Part shown: in pieces, positions 17,804 to 27,763 of the stretch
Layout: each line of letters starts with the position of its first letter
Numbering within the stretch: position 1 is the first letter of the stretch
DNA from: Candidatus Wolfebacteria bacterium
GTDB lineage: Bacteria; Patescibacteriota; Minisyncoccia; Phycocordibacterales; Phycocordibacteraceae
Reading direction: 5' to 3'
NCBI GenBank assembly: GCA_002400985.2
Contig: NVRX02000006.1
Span: forward strand, 33,110-91,515
Length of the DNA: 58,406 nt
Program-made: the position numbers and the translations under genes
Notes under the pieces: model-generated
What the model was told of the DNA's origin: nothing
The model's database searches: none
The model's input: only the letters and a program-made list of their open reading frames with translations

Positions 17804-17853
17804 TATAATTCTGTATATGAGCGGTGTGCAGTTCTGTTGATGGTTCTCTGCAC
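17804..17853 (+). promoter_or_regulatory. nrdA promoter and leader hairpin
   Basis: Consensus TATAAT (17804-17809) preceded by CTG gives a start near 17816 and a leader of about 70 nt. The leader has a GTGCAG (17826-17831) / CTGCAC (17848-17853) hairpin. I found no clear NrdR box. Otherwise the stretch from 17700 to 17887 holds nothing I can name. Confidence 0.45.
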
Positions 17854-17887
17854 AAATTAGTAACTATGTATTTAACTTTTTTCAATT

Positions 17888-20638
17888 ATGGATAAGCTGC
17901 CGACGAAGACTGTTGTTGGAACTCCCCCAAGTAGTACAGAAGGGCCTCGTATAAATGCACAAGATGCTGTGCTTTCAAATATTGAAAAGCGAGATGGAAG
18001 AGTAGTCCCTTTTAATAAGAAAAGAATCGAAGAGGCAATAGAAAAAGCGTGTACCGCAGTGTCGGTAGATGACACATCTTTTATCCCAGGACTTGTTGAT
18101 GAGCTTTTACTTACTCTTGAACGAGATGCGCATGCAAATGGTGTAACACTCCTTACCGTAGAGCAGGTGCAAGATGGTGTAGAGGAGGTTTTAATGAGAA
18201 ATAAGCAATTTAATATTGCAAAGCACTATATTCTATATCGAGACGAACGAACACAAGCACGAAAGAACAAACACTACGATCTTCTCGCACAACTTGAAGA
18301 GAAGAAGCTTGTGGTAACAAAAGCAAGTGGAGAACAGCAGACTTTTGATCTTCATAAAATTAAAAGAGTTTTTAATCGTGCGTGTAGAGGGTATGAAAAC
18401 AAATGTCACTTTGAAGATTTCTTAGAAACCTTCAAAAGGAATCTTGCAAATGATATTGAGACAAAAAATATCAACAAGTTCATGATCAAGACGGCCATCG
18501 ATATGGTAACTATTGAAAATAGTTGGTGGCAGCATATTGCGGCTCGCATCTTGCTTGAAAATGTATATAAGCAAGCTACAAAAAACCGAGGGATAGGAAT
18601 CAAAGATCTGTACACAGGAGATTCATATCTTGCTCTCTTTGAAGAGTATGTTCAGTCTGATTTGTACTATAAGGATTTTTTCAAATATTATACAAAAGAA
18701 GACATAAAGAAAGCAGGCAAGTACATGAAGCAAGAGTACGATGATAGCTATCAGTACACTACAGTGCTCTCTCTTACAAAAAGGTACCTATTGAATCCAA
18801 ACGGTGTGGTTAAAGAAACCCCTCAAGAGCTATATATGTCTGTAGCGCTATTCTTGGCAATACCAGAAGCAAGTGAAAACAGGCTCAAATATGCATTTAA
18901 GCTATATGATGCTTGTGCAAACCAGATGATTTCACTTCCAACACCAACACTTCTTAATTCTCGAACAAACTATCATCAGCTATCGAGTTGTTTCAAGATC
19001 AATGTAGATGATGATTTAAGGGCTATTTATCACGCTATTGAGAATGTAGCTCAAATTTCTAAGTTTGGTGGAGGTGTAGGCATGTACTGGGGAAACATAC
19101 GTTCAAGAGAATCATCTATTCGTGGTGTGAAAAAAGCTTCAGGAGGTGTAAATCCATGGATTAAGGTTATTAATGACACTGGTGTAGCAGTAAATCAGCT
19201 TGGTGCTCGCATGGGAGCAATTTCAGTGACATTAGATATGTGGCATCGAGACATTTATGATTTCTTGGACCTACAAACTGAGACAGGAGATATTCGAAGT
19301 AAGTCTTTTGATATTTTTCCAGCCATTTCTGTTCCTGATATTTTTATGCGTCGCGTGCGTGAGAATGAACAGTGGTCACTTTTTGATCCGCATGAAGTAG
19401 AAAAAGTTCACGGGAAACGATTGCAAGATCTATTTGGAAAAGAATTTGAGGAATTTTATGAAGAGTTAGAAAGAGATGACCGACTTACTCTAAGGAAAGA
19501 GGTGAGTGCAAAAGATCTGTTCAAGAAACATCTTAAGACAGTAGTGGAGACAGGAATGCCATATATATTTTTCCGAGATACGGTAAATCGTTTGAATCCG
19601 AACAAACATGCAGGAAATGTATATTCAACACAATTGTGTACTGAAATTTGCCAGAACACTTCTCCAACAAAGTTTGAGGAAGAAAGTCATGTTGATGGAA
19701 CCATTACATTAAAATATAAAGCAGGAGATACTGTTGTTTGTAACTTAGCTTCAATAAATATAGCAAAAGTACATAGTGAGAAAACTATTGCTCAAATATA
19801 TCCAGTATTGATGAGGGCGCTTGATAATGTGATCACTCTCAATTACTACCCAATTAAAGAGGCTGAACGAACCGCAAAACGATACCGATCTGTTGGTGTT
19901 GGGTATCTTGGCCTTGCTGAGTATTTGGCAACAAACCATGTTGCATATGACTCCGAGGAAGCAAAGAAAGAAGTGAATACTTTGTTTGAGAGGTACTCGT
20001 ATCATATGTACAGGGCAAGTGCAGATCTTGCAAAAGAACGTGGACATTATGAGTTGTATCCTGGAAGTGAATACAGTAAAGGTATTTTACTAGGACGAGA
20101 AAAGCAGTGGTATCTAGAAAATACAGGGCGTGTAGATGCGTGGGAGACATTGTTTGCTGACATGATTACGACAGGATTCCGATTTGGGTATCACACAGGG
20201 CCAGCACCAAATACTTCAACGGCAGGGGTTGTGGGTACTACGGCAGCGCTTCTTCCTATATATAAAAGGTTCTTTGTTGAGAACAATCTATCTTCTCCAA
20301 CAATTCGTGTTGCTCCACAGCTCGATAAAGATAACTTCCCATATTACAAAGAGTACGTAGCGCTTGATATGAAGGATGTTATAGACTTAATTGCTGAAGT
20401 ATATCAATGGATTGATCAGTCAATTAGTTTTGAGTGGATGATTAATCCAGAGAAGACAAGTCCCCAGCAGTTGTATGAATACTATTTATATGCGTGGGAG
20501 AAAGGTATTAAAACGGTGTATTACGTTCGAAGCCTCTCTGCAAAAGTAGACAACATAAATGAAGATGAAAAAAGCATAGAAACAGTCGTTGCTCCAGAGA
20601 AACCTGAATACAATGTATGTGATAGCTGTAGTGGTTAA
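17888..20638 (+). CDS. nrdA: Ribonucleoside-diphosphate reductase, large (alpha) subunit
   Basis: A 916-aa class I RNR catalytic subunit reducing NDPs to dNDPs. An ATP-cone (about residues 30-125: SNIEKRDGRVVPFNKKRIEEAIEKA) gives allosteric control, and a second cone-like segment follows (VTKASGEQQTFDLHKIKRVF). Active-site elements are the first redox cysteine in LSSCFKIN, the thiyl-radical loop QLCTEI (most class I enzymes have NLCxEI), the radical-path YYVRS and the loop NTSTAGVVGTTAALLPIY. The C-terminus VCDSCSG carries the swinging CxxC. nrdB follows after 14 nt. Confidence 0.96.
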   Translation: MDKLPTKTVVGTPPSSTEGPRINAQDAVLSNIEKRDGRVVPFNKKRIEEAIEKACTAVSVDDTSFIPGLVDELLLTLERDAHANGVTLLTVEQVQDGVEEVLMRNKQFNIAKHYILYRDERTQARKNKHYDLLAQLEEKKLVVTKASGEQQTFDLHKIKRVFNRACRGYENKCHFEDFLETFKRNLANDIETKNINKFMIKTAIDMVTIENSWWQHIAARILLENVYKQATKNRGIGIKDLYTGDSYLALFEEYVQSDLYYKDFFKYYTKEDIKKAGKYMKQEYDDSYQYTTVLSLTKRYLLNPNGVVKETPQELYMSVALFLAIPEASENRLKYAFKLYDACANQMISLPTPTLLNSRTNYHQLSSCFKINVDDDLRAIYHAIENVAQISKFGGGVGMYWGNIRSRESSIRGVKKASGGVNPWIKVINDTGVAVNQLGARMGAISVTLDMWHRDIYDFLDLQTETGDIRSKSFDIFPAISVPDIFMRRVRENEQWSLFDPHEVEKVHGKRLQDLFGKEFEEFYEELERDDRLTLRKEVSAKDLFKKHLKTVVETGMPYIFFRDTVNRLNPNKHAGNVYSTQLCTEICQNTSPTKFEEESHVDGTITLKYKAGDTVVCNLASINIAKVHSEKTIAQIYPVLMRALDNVITLNYYPIKEAERTAKRYRSVGVGYLGLAEYLATNHVAYDSEEAKKEVNTLFERYSYHMYRASADLAKERGHYELYPGSEYSKGILLGREKQWYLENTGRVDAWETLFADMITTGFRFGYHTGPAPNTSTAGVVGTTAALLPIYKRFFVENNLSSPTIRVAPQLDKDNFPYYKEYVALDMKDVIDLIAEVYQWIDQSISFEWMINPEKTSPQQLYEYYLYAWEKGIKTVYYVRSLSAKVDNINEDEKSIETVVAPEKPEYNVCDSCSG

Positions 20639-20652
20639 TTAAGAAAATAAAT

Positions 20653-21690
20653 ATGGTACAAAAAAGTAAAATATTCGACCCGGAAGGAGATGATTCAGTA
20701 GAAAACAGAACAATTATTAAAGGTGGAACGACAGGCTTGTTTCAGCTAAATGCAACCAAGTACACCTGGGCAAAGAAGTTGTATCCAATTATGATTGGAA
20801 ACTTTTGGATTCCAGAGAAAGTAATGGGATTGAAAGAAGATGCAATTGCATTTCATAGTGATCTCAGTCCTGCTGAACAAAGAGCATATAAAGGAATACT
20901 TTCGTTTCTTATTTTTCTTGATTCAATCCAAACAGTAAATCTTCCAAATATTTCAGACTATATTACAGCTCCTGAGGTAAATCTTATTCTTGCTATTCAG
21001 ACATACCAAGAGGCTATTCACTCTCAAAGCTATGCAACTATCTTGGAGACTGTTGTAGAAAGCAAAGAGCGTGATGAAATCTATTATTTCTGGAAAACTG
21101 ACAAAGTGTTATTGGAGAGAAATAAATATATAGGAGATATTTATCAAGACTTTATTGAAGACGCAAGTGACGATAATTTCTTTAAATCTATTGTTGCAAA
21201 CTATTTGCTCGAAAGTCTATATTTCTACAATGGTTTCGCATTCTTCGATACATTGGTAGATAACATGAAAATGCTCGCAACCGGTCGTATGATCGCTTAT
21301 ATTCGACGTGATGAGCTAACGCACGTAGTTCTCTTTGCAAACATGATGAATGAAATTAGAAAGGAGTTTCCAAAAATGTTTGATGAAAAGCTTATTGTTG
21401 AAATGACAAAAACAGCGGTAGAGCAAGAGATATCTTGGACTGATCATATTTTGGGAGATGAAATCCCAGGTATTAATGGAGAGTCAACAAGGAAATATAC
21501 TCAATGGCTTGCCAACGAGCGAATGGGAAGGATTGGTATCGCGCCGATTTATCCAGATGCTCCAACAGAGAATCCTTATACTCATTTAGAGCGCATACAA
21601 GATACGGATAGCGACAAGAGTAACTTCTTTGAAACTACTGTTGTAAATTACACTCAATCAACAGGTCTAAAAGGAGACTGGGAGTTTTAG
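20653..21690 (+). CDS. nrdB: Ribonucleoside-diphosphate reductase, small (beta) subunit
   Basis: A 345-aa ferritin-like radical-generating subunit. Metal ligands are visible: Asp in IFLDSIQ, Glu and His in YQEAIHSQSY, Glu in LLESLYFYN, and Glu and His in RRDELTHVV. The Tyr of EAIHSQSY occupies the radical-Tyr position, so an O2-dependent tyrosyl-radical (Ia/Ib-like) enzyme is likely. The C-terminal tail keeps a Tyr (TTVVNYTQSTGLKGDWEF) for radical transfer. No nrdI is seen nearby. Operon with nrdA. Confidence 0.96.
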   Translation: MVQKSKIFDPEGDDSVENRTIIKGGTTGLFQLNATKYTWAKKLYPIMIGNFWIPEKVMGLKEDAIAFHSDLSPAEQRAYKGILSFLIFLDSIQTVNLPNISDYITAPEVNLILAIQTYQEAIHSQSYATILETVVESKERDEIYYFWKTDKVLLERNKYIGDIYQDFIEDASDDNFFKSIVANYLLESLYFYNGFAFFDTLVDNMKMLATGRMIAYIRRDELTHVVLFANMMNEIRKEFPKMFDEKLIVEMTKTAVEQEISWTDHILGDEIPGINGESTRKYTQWLANERMGRIGIAPIYPDAPTENPYTHLERIQDTDSDKSNFFETTVVNYTQSTGLKGDWEF

Positions 21691-21775
21691 GAAAAGTAAA
21701 TACCATCTTTTTAAAGGTGGTATTATAGGGTTATTAATCGTGTGTGAGAAGTTACAATAATAATAAATTTTATAT

Positions 21776-24166
21776 ATGGAAAGAAAATCATTACTTACCC
21801 TTGAATCTGGAACTGTATGGGCTATTGCAATAGCTGTTGCAGTTATTCCCGTGTTGTTTATTCCTTTGGCAATTATTCCTTTTGGATTTACCAAAACTTT
21901 TGCCATTGTGCTTGCTGCTGTAGTTGGGCTTGCACTGTACATACTTACAAGACTTAGGCGGGGAAGTATCATTATGCCGCCCCTAACACTTCTGGGTGTT
22001 CTTTGGCTTATTCCTATTTCTTATTTCCTGTCAGCACTTTTTTCAGGAAACAATCTTGGATTCTCAGTGTTTGGAAATCAAATTGAAACCAACACTGTAG
22101 GGTTTGTGCTTGCTGGAGCTGTAATTGCAAGTGTCCTCACATTTACCTTGCGAAAGACAGAGCAATTCTCACACATTGCGAAAGCTTCTTTTATTGGGCT
22201 CGGTCTTGTGCTTGCAGCACAAGTTGTATTTTTGATTCTTGGTACAGGAATATTATCGGGGCTTGGTATAGGCTCTAGTCCTGCAGCAAACACTCTTGGA
22301 AATGTAAATGATCTTGGAATATTTCTTGGTGCCGGTGTTATTGCTACACTCCTTGCTTTGTTGCTTGGAAACACAAAGAAGAAAACTCAAAAATGGTTAT
22401 ATACTTTCCTTATTGTATCTCTGATATTCCTTACAGGGATTAACTTCACGCTTATCTGGGTAATTATTGGACTCTTTGCATTAGCTGTGTTTATACAGGG
22501 AATGCTAAAGCAAAGCGGTGACACGCATGATGATATTGAAGGAGTTACTGCCTTGTATGCAGGAGAAACTACAGAGATGCCGCAAATGATGAATGAAGAT
22601 ATGGGAACAAAAACCTCAGGTGCAAACAATCTTGTGCTGTCGCTTACTGTTCTTGCACTCTCAATAATAATGATTATTGGAAGTGGCTCACTAGGAAATA
22701 TTCTTTCAGGAGCATTTGGCTTTGATCAGACATCAGTACGGCCTTCATGGCAGGCAACATTAGATGTTGCACAGAATACTTTTGCAAAGAATCCTATCTT
22801 TGGGACAGGCCCAACAACATTTGGAAGTGAGTGGCTTCTTGCAAAAACAGCAGATCTAAATAACACAATCTTTTGGAATGTTGATTTCACTGCAGGTATA
22901 GGATATGTGCCATCAATGATTTCTGTTACAGGAATACTTGGTGTATTAGCTTGGTTTGTTTTCTTCGGATTCTTTATCTATATAGGATTTAGATCACTTA
23001 TTCTTTCTCGGTCACAGAACCAAGGAATGTTCCTGCTTTCTCTTGGAAGTTATCTGCTCGCATTATATTTCTGGGTAATAAGTGTCTTGCATGTTCCTGG
23101 GCCAGTTGTTCTCTTCCTGGCCTTTATGATGACAGGAATGTTTATTGCAACTCTAAGATTTAGCGGAAACCAAAAACGAGAATGGGGAATATTCTTCTCT
23201 CGAAGTCCACGTATTGGCTTCATGCTTGTATTTGTTCTCACGCTTGTACTACTTTCAAGTATTGTGACAATCTTCTTTGCAGGAGAGCGATACCTTGCTG
23301 GACTCTTCTACAATCAGTCAGTATTAGCAGCACAAGTTGGTGATCGTGCAGGAGCAGGAAATGCGCTTCAGCAGGCACTCACGTTGCACAGGAGTGATCG
23401 ACAGTACCGTCTAGGTGCAGCATTGGGACAAAATGATCTAAACCAAATTGCGAATGATGAATCTCTTTCACAAGAAGAGAGGAGTCAGGCATTCCAAGCA
23501 GCACTTGCTGGGTCTATAGAAAGCGCTTTGCTTGCAACACAGTTTAAGGAAAACAGTTATCAGGATTGGATTACACTTGGAAATGTATATCAGCTTGTTG
23601 TGCCGCTTGAAGTTGAAGGTGCATATGAAAATGCAAAGGAGGCATACGCAAGAGCCCTTGCTCTTAATCCTGTAAATCCTGAAATTTCTCTTATCTTGGC
23701 GCAGCTAGAAATAGCAAATGGAGACACTGACGCAGCACGAGTACTTCTTGAAGAAGCAATCAGTCTAAAGCAAGATTATGTAGATGCTATCTTCTTACTT
23801 TCTCAGCTTGAGGTGCAGGCAGGAAATACAGAAGAGGCATTACAAAGTGCAGAGGCTGCAGCATTCTTCCAGCCAAATAATACAAACGTATTATTCCAAC
23901 TCGCAGTACTGCGAGAAGCAACAGGGAATACTACAGGTGCTATTGCGGCACTTACGCGAGCAACAAACGTAAATCCAAGTTTTGCGAATGGATATTATGT
24001 GCTTGCAACACTTCAGGCAAAAGAAGGTGGATTTGAAGAAGCGTTAGCATCACTACAGGCCGTTGCAGATCTCTCAGAAGAAAATGCAGCAGCTCTTGAG
24101 ACACAGTTAGCTGCACTTGCAGAAGGAGAGAATCCATTTGAAGGAATTGAAAGTCTTCAGCAATAG
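21776..24166 (+). CDS. Polytopic membrane protein with C-terminal TPR repeats (O-antigen ligase/Wzy-like)
   Basis: 796 aa. Roughly the first 530 residues hold about a dozen helices with a Wzy/O-antigen-ligase-like layout, including a large loop with FAKNPIFGTGPTTFGSEWLLAKT, the typical 'N.. GxGpgtf' region. The C-terminal ~250 residues are TPR repeats (AYARALALNPVNPEISLILAQLEIANGDTDAARVLLEEAISLKQ and others). It is likely an envelope-glycan polymerase or ligase (inference). murJ follows after 3 nt, which fits an envelope role. Confidence 0.75.
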   Translation: MERKSLLTLESGTVWAIAIAVAVIPVLFIPLAIIPFGFTKTFAIVLAAVVGLALYILTRLRRGSIIMPPLTLLGVLWLIPISYFLSALFSGNNLGFSVFGNQIETNTVGFVLAGAVIASVLTFTLRKTEQFSHIAKASFIGLGLVLAAQVVFLILGTGILSGLGIGSSPAANTLGNVNDLGIFLGAGVIATLLALLLGNTKKKTQKWLYTFLIVSLIFLTGINFTLIWVIIGLFALAVFIQGMLKQSGDTHDDIEGVTALYAGETTEMPQMMNEDMGTKTSGANNLVLSLTVLALSIIMIIGSGSLGNILSGAFGFDQTSVRPSWQATLDVAQNTFAKNPIFGTGPTTFGSEWLLAKTADLNNTIFWNVDFTAGIGYVPSMISVTGILGVLAWFVFFGFFIYIGFRSLILSRSQNQGMFLLSLGSYLLALYFWVISVLHVPGPVVLFLAFMMTGMFIATLRFSGNQKREWGIFFSRSPRIGFMLVFVLTLVLLSSIVTIFFAGERYLAGLFYNQSVLAAQVGDRAGAGNALQQALTLHRSDRQYRLGAALGQNDLNQIANDESLSQEERSQAFQAALAGSIESALLATQFKENSYQDWITLGNVYQLVVPLEVEGAYENAKEAYARALALNPVNPEISLILAQLEIANGDTDAARVLLEEAISLKQDYVDAIFLLSQLEVQAGNTEEALQSAEAAAFFQPNNTNVLFQLAVLREATGNTTGAIAALTRATNVNPSFANGYYVLATLQAKEGGFEEALASLQAVADLSEENAAALETQLAALAEGENPFEGIESLQQ

Positions 24167-24169
24167 CAT

Positions 24170-25828
24170 ATGGTTACCTCTTTTTTCCGAATTATTCGCA
24201 AAGAAGTAGCGAACCTACACGCAGCAGCGTATACCGTTGCAATATTTACACTCTTAGCGCAATTACTTGCGCTATTGCGTGATAGAGTTCTTGCCCATAG
24301 TTTTGGAACAGGTGAATTTCTTGATTTATATTACGCTGCGTTTAAATTACCGGACATACTTTTTGCACTTATTGCATCATTAGTGTCTGCGTACATATTG
24401 ATACCTCTTATTGCAAGAGCAGGAGAGGAATCAAAAATGAAGGCAAGAGAATTGCTTTCAGATGCGATTATATTCTTGAGTATTGTACTTGGTGGGGCGG
24501 CAGTTGTTTCTGCAATATTTGCTCCACAAATATTGTCAGTTCTGTACCCCAGTTTTACTGGGTCAGAACTTTTTGCTGAATTTGTTTTACTTACAAGGAT
24601 ATTGCTTATACAGCCAGTTCTCCTTGGTATTTCAAGTGTGATAAGCAGTGTGACTCAGCTCGAGAGACGTTTTCTTTTGTATGCTCTTTCTGGAGTGTTT
24701 TACAATGTGGGAATTATTTTTGGAATTCTCGTGCTTGAGCCAATATTTGGAATTGCAGGGCTTGGATATGGTGTTGTTTTGGGAGCATTCTTACATATGG
24801 CACTCCACATACCTGTAGTTGTTGCATCAGGACTTGCTCCATATATAAAGGTTCCAGATATCGCACGATTAAAAAGTGTTGTGCTGCATTCTTTTCCTCG
24901 TTCACTTGCATTGTCTGCGCATATCCTTATTGGTGTAGCTGTAACGATATTGGCTGCGAATCTTTCAGAAGGCTCAATTACCATATTTAACTTCGCATAC
25001 AATTTAGAGAGTGTGCCACTTGCTTTGATTGGTGCTTCATATGCAGTTGTTGCCTTTCCAACACTCGCAACATTACATGCGGCAAATGATGTGACGATGT
25101 TTGTAAAAAGAGTTTCAGATGCCGCACGACACCTTGTGTTGTGGTCTATGTTTGCTCTCGTTATCTTTATTGTGCTTCGCGCTCATTTGGTACGAGTAGT
25201 ATTTGGTACTGGAGAGTTTACATGGAATGACACACGACTAACTGCTGCAGTGTTAGCAATACTAATGGTTTCTATTGTTGGGCAAGCATTGGTGCTTCTT
25301 ATTGCTCGTGCATATTACGCAGCAGGAAAAACATTTACTCCTCTCATCATTCAAGGGTTAGGCGCCTTTATTTCAATTGGTGGTGCGATAGTACTTCTGT
25401 ATGTGCACGAGCAGGTGCCAGCATATGCATACTTCATGGAGTCATTATTGCGAATATCATTTGTGCCTGGAACAGAAATTATTTCTATTGCATTAGGTGT
25501 ATCTATTGGGCAAGTGTTTGCGGGATTGCTTGCTTTCGTTCTTTTTGCTCGCCAACACCCGGTATTTCGGAGGGCTGTACTCCCTGTATTTTTTCAAAGT
25601 TTTTCGGCTGCTATCATTGGGGGAGCAACAGCATACTCAACACTGACACTTCTCGGGGGTATCTTTGCGCTTACTTCACTTACTGCAGTACTTGCACAAG
25701 GCGTACTTGCTGGTACCCTTGGTCTTATAGTGTTTTTGTTTGTTCTTTGGGGGCTTTCAAATAGAGAGTTTCAGGAGATTCAAGCAGGAATGGCAGGCTT
25801 TTTACAAAAAAAGAGCCAGAGTTCATAA
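24170..25828 (+). CDS. murJ: Lipid II flippase MurJ
   Basis: A 552-aa MATE/MOP-superfamily protein of about 14 helices that flips lipid II across the membrane. The MviN signature is present: LLALLRDRVLAHSFGTGEFLDLYYAAFKLPDILFALIASLVSAYILIPL. Later motifs GASYAVVAFPTLATL and ARAYYAAGKTFTPL also fit MurJ. It is co-transcribed with the upstream Wzy-like gene; lepA begins 11 nt after its stop. Confidence 0.93.
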   Translation: MVTSFFRIIRKEVANLHAAAYTVAIFTLLAQLLALLRDRVLAHSFGTGEFLDLYYAAFKLPDILFALIASLVSAYILIPLIARAGEESKMKARELLSDAIIFLSIVLGGAAVVSAIFAPQILSVLYPSFTGSELFAEFVLLTRILLIQPVLLGISSVISSVTQLERRFLLYALSGVFYNVGIIFGILVLEPIFGIAGLGYGVVLGAFLHMALHIPVVVASGLAPYIKVPDIARLKSVVLHSFPRSLALSAHILIGVAVTILAANLSEGSITIFNFAYNLESVPLALIGASYAVVAFPTLATLHAANDVTMFVKRVSDAARHLVLWSMFALVIFIVLRAHLVRVVFGTGEFTWNDTRLTAAVLAILMVSIVGQALVLLIARAYYAAGKTFTPLIIQGLGAFISIGGAIVLLYVHEQVPAYAYFMESLLRISFVPGTEIISIALGVSIGQVFAGLLAFVLFARQHPVFRRAVLPVFFQSFSAAIIGGATAYSTLTLLGGIFALTSLTAVLAQGVLAGTLGLIVFLFVLWGLSNREFQEIQAGMAGFLQKKSQSS

Positions 25829-25839
25829 ATAGAATAGCA

Positions 25840-27629
25840 ATGCAACATATACGAAATTTTTCAATTATTCTCATATTGATCATGGAAAGTCGACTCTTGC
25901 CGATCGGCTTCTTGAGTATACAAACACTATTACTGCTCGAGAAATGAAAGATCAAGTTCTTGACCAAATGGATCTTGAGCGAGAGCGCGGTATTACTATA
26001 AAAATGCAGCCAGTGCGAATGAAGCATGAGGAGGATGGAAAAAATTACATTATTAACCTCATTGATACTCCTGGCCATATTGATTTTGCATATGAGGTTT
26101 CTCGTGCACTCAATGCCGTAGAAGGAGTTGTGTTGTTGGTGGATAGTACACAAGGTGTTCAGGCACAAACATTATCGACGCTTGCAATGGCTCGTGAACA
26201 AAAATGTGTGATCATTCCCGTACTTTCAAAAATTGATTCTCCGTATGCACGCATCGAAGAGGTAAGTGATGAAATTGTAAAACTCACAGGATGCTCTCTT
26301 GAAGAAATTATTCATACGTCAGGGAAAACAGGAGAAGGGGCAGGGGAACTTATAACTGCACTCATAGACCGTGTACCGGCTCCAAAAGAAGAAAGTAAGT
26401 CTGAGCCACGTGCACTTATTTTTGATTTTGATTATTCTAACCACAGAGGGATCATTGTGTTCTGCCGGCTTTTTGATGGTTCAATAAAAAAAGGAGACCA
26501 ACTTTTCTTTAAGGAGGCAAAAAAAAGCTTTATTGCACAAGAAGTTGGAGTGTTTATACCAAAAGAAGTCCCAGCAGACTCTCTTTCTCACGGTGAGATT
26601 GGGTATATTGTTACAGGTATTAAAGAACCGGGCATTGTATCTGTTGGAGATACTGTTGGAAAAAAAGATGGAAAACTTCCAAGTCTTCCGGGGTATGAGG
26701 CTGTGCATCCCGTGGTATGGGCCTCAGTGTATCCAGAAGGGCAGGATGATCTCCCTGCATTACGGCAAGCATTAGAAAAGCTACAGCTTACAGATTCTTC
26801 TCTATCTTTTGAAGAAGAGGCATCAGGTGTATTGGGCAGAGGCTTTAGGTGTGGTTTCTTGGGAATGCTTCATTTAGAAATTATCACTGAACGATTGCGT
26901 AGAGAATTTGATCTTTCTTTGGTTGTTACTATGCCAACTATTACCTATGAGGTAACAAATAAAAAAGGTGAGAAGGTAATAGTGTATACACCTTCTAAAT
27001 TTCCAGATCATGGAGATATTGAGAGTGTGCGAGAGCCGTGGGTTCTTGTTACTCTCATTACCACACCAGATACACTCAATGGCATCTTAAAGCTCCTGCA
27101 TGAGCACGAGGCTATAGTTGGAGACACAATGACATTTGGAGACGGGCGAATACAAATTGCTGCAGAGATGCCACTACGTGAACTCATGCGTGGATTTTTT
27201 GATCGTATAAAAAGTGTTTCGAGCGGCTATGCTTCATTAAGCTATGAGATATTGCCAATGCGAGACGCTGATGTAGTACGTCTCGACGTACTTATTGCCG
27301 AAGAGTCTGTTCCTGCGTTTACAAGAATTATCTCAAAGAGACGAGCACAAGAAGAAGCAGAAAAGTTTGTAGAAAAACTACATAAAGTGCTTCCACGGCA
27401 GCAGTTCGTTACAAAAATACAAGCTCAAGCAATGGGTCGCATTCTCTCATCAAAGTCGCTCTCAGCCTTTAAGAAGGATGTAACAGGTCATCTGTACGGA
27501 GGTGACATTACTCGAAAAATGAAACTTATACAGAAACAAAAGAAAGGTAAGAAAAAAGCCCTTGCACATGCAAGAGTTAATATTCCTCAGGAAGTATTTA
27601 TGAACATGATCAAAGGGGAGAATTCCTAG
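25840..27629 (+). CDS. lepA: Elongation factor 4 (LepA), disrupted near its start by an apparent 1-base deletion
   Basis: LepA is a ribosome-associated GTPase. From ATG 25840 the frame reads MQHIRNFSII, then shifts. Adding one base between 25869 and 25870 gives AHIDHGKSTLADRLLEYTNTITAREMKDQ and joins the ORF-track frame exactly. With the correction the protein would be 596 aa, the usual LepA length. The downstream part has all other motifs: ERERGITI (switch I), DTPGH, SKID and the LepA C-terminal domain. As written, the P-loop (AHIDHGKS) is out of frame and the 561-aa ORF from 25944 lacks it. It is either a sequencing/assembly error or a recent mutation; the intact downstream frame favours an error. 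Confidence 0.9.
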
Positions 27630-27745
27630 TATCCTCCAGTTCCAAAGATTGGTGTAAATGCAAGAGCCATTGAGAGTGCAAGAAGTATAGCAAAGACAAT
27701 AAACACGCCGCGTAGAGCCTTTTGGAACTTAGGGTTAAATAACAT
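27626..27745 (-). CDS. Micro membrane protein, 39 aa (not in the ORF track)
   Basis: The minus-strand ORF encodes MLFNPKFQKALRGVFIVFAI followed by LLALSMALAFTPIFGTGGY: a short amphipathic/basic start, one long transmembrane helix and a small Gly-rich tail. It overlaps the lepA stop by 4 bp and is divergent from the FtsB-like gene. A TAGTAT box (plus 27752-27757) lies 6 nt before the ATG, inside the same few bases that form the -10 of the divergent gene. Similar tiny MLFNPKFQ-type proteins exist in parcubacterial genomes as far as I recall; function unknown. Confidence 0.6.
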   Translation of the reverse strand: MLFNPKFQKALRGVFIVFAILLALSMALAFTPIFGTGGY

Positions 27746-27750
27746 GGTGC

Positions 27751-27756
27751 TATACT
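27751..27756 (+). promoter_or_regulatory. -10 box, leaderless start of the FtsB-like gene
   Basis: TATACT lies 7 nt before the ATG at 27764. The overlapping minus-strand TAGTAT may serve the 39-aa ORF, giving a very compact divergent promoter. Confidence 0.45.
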
Positions 27757-27763
27757 AGCACAT

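Noticed and set aside
25861-25946. Programmed frameshift in lepA
   Set aside because: No slippery site, internal SD or downstream pseudoknot was seen; a simple 1-base indel explains the break.
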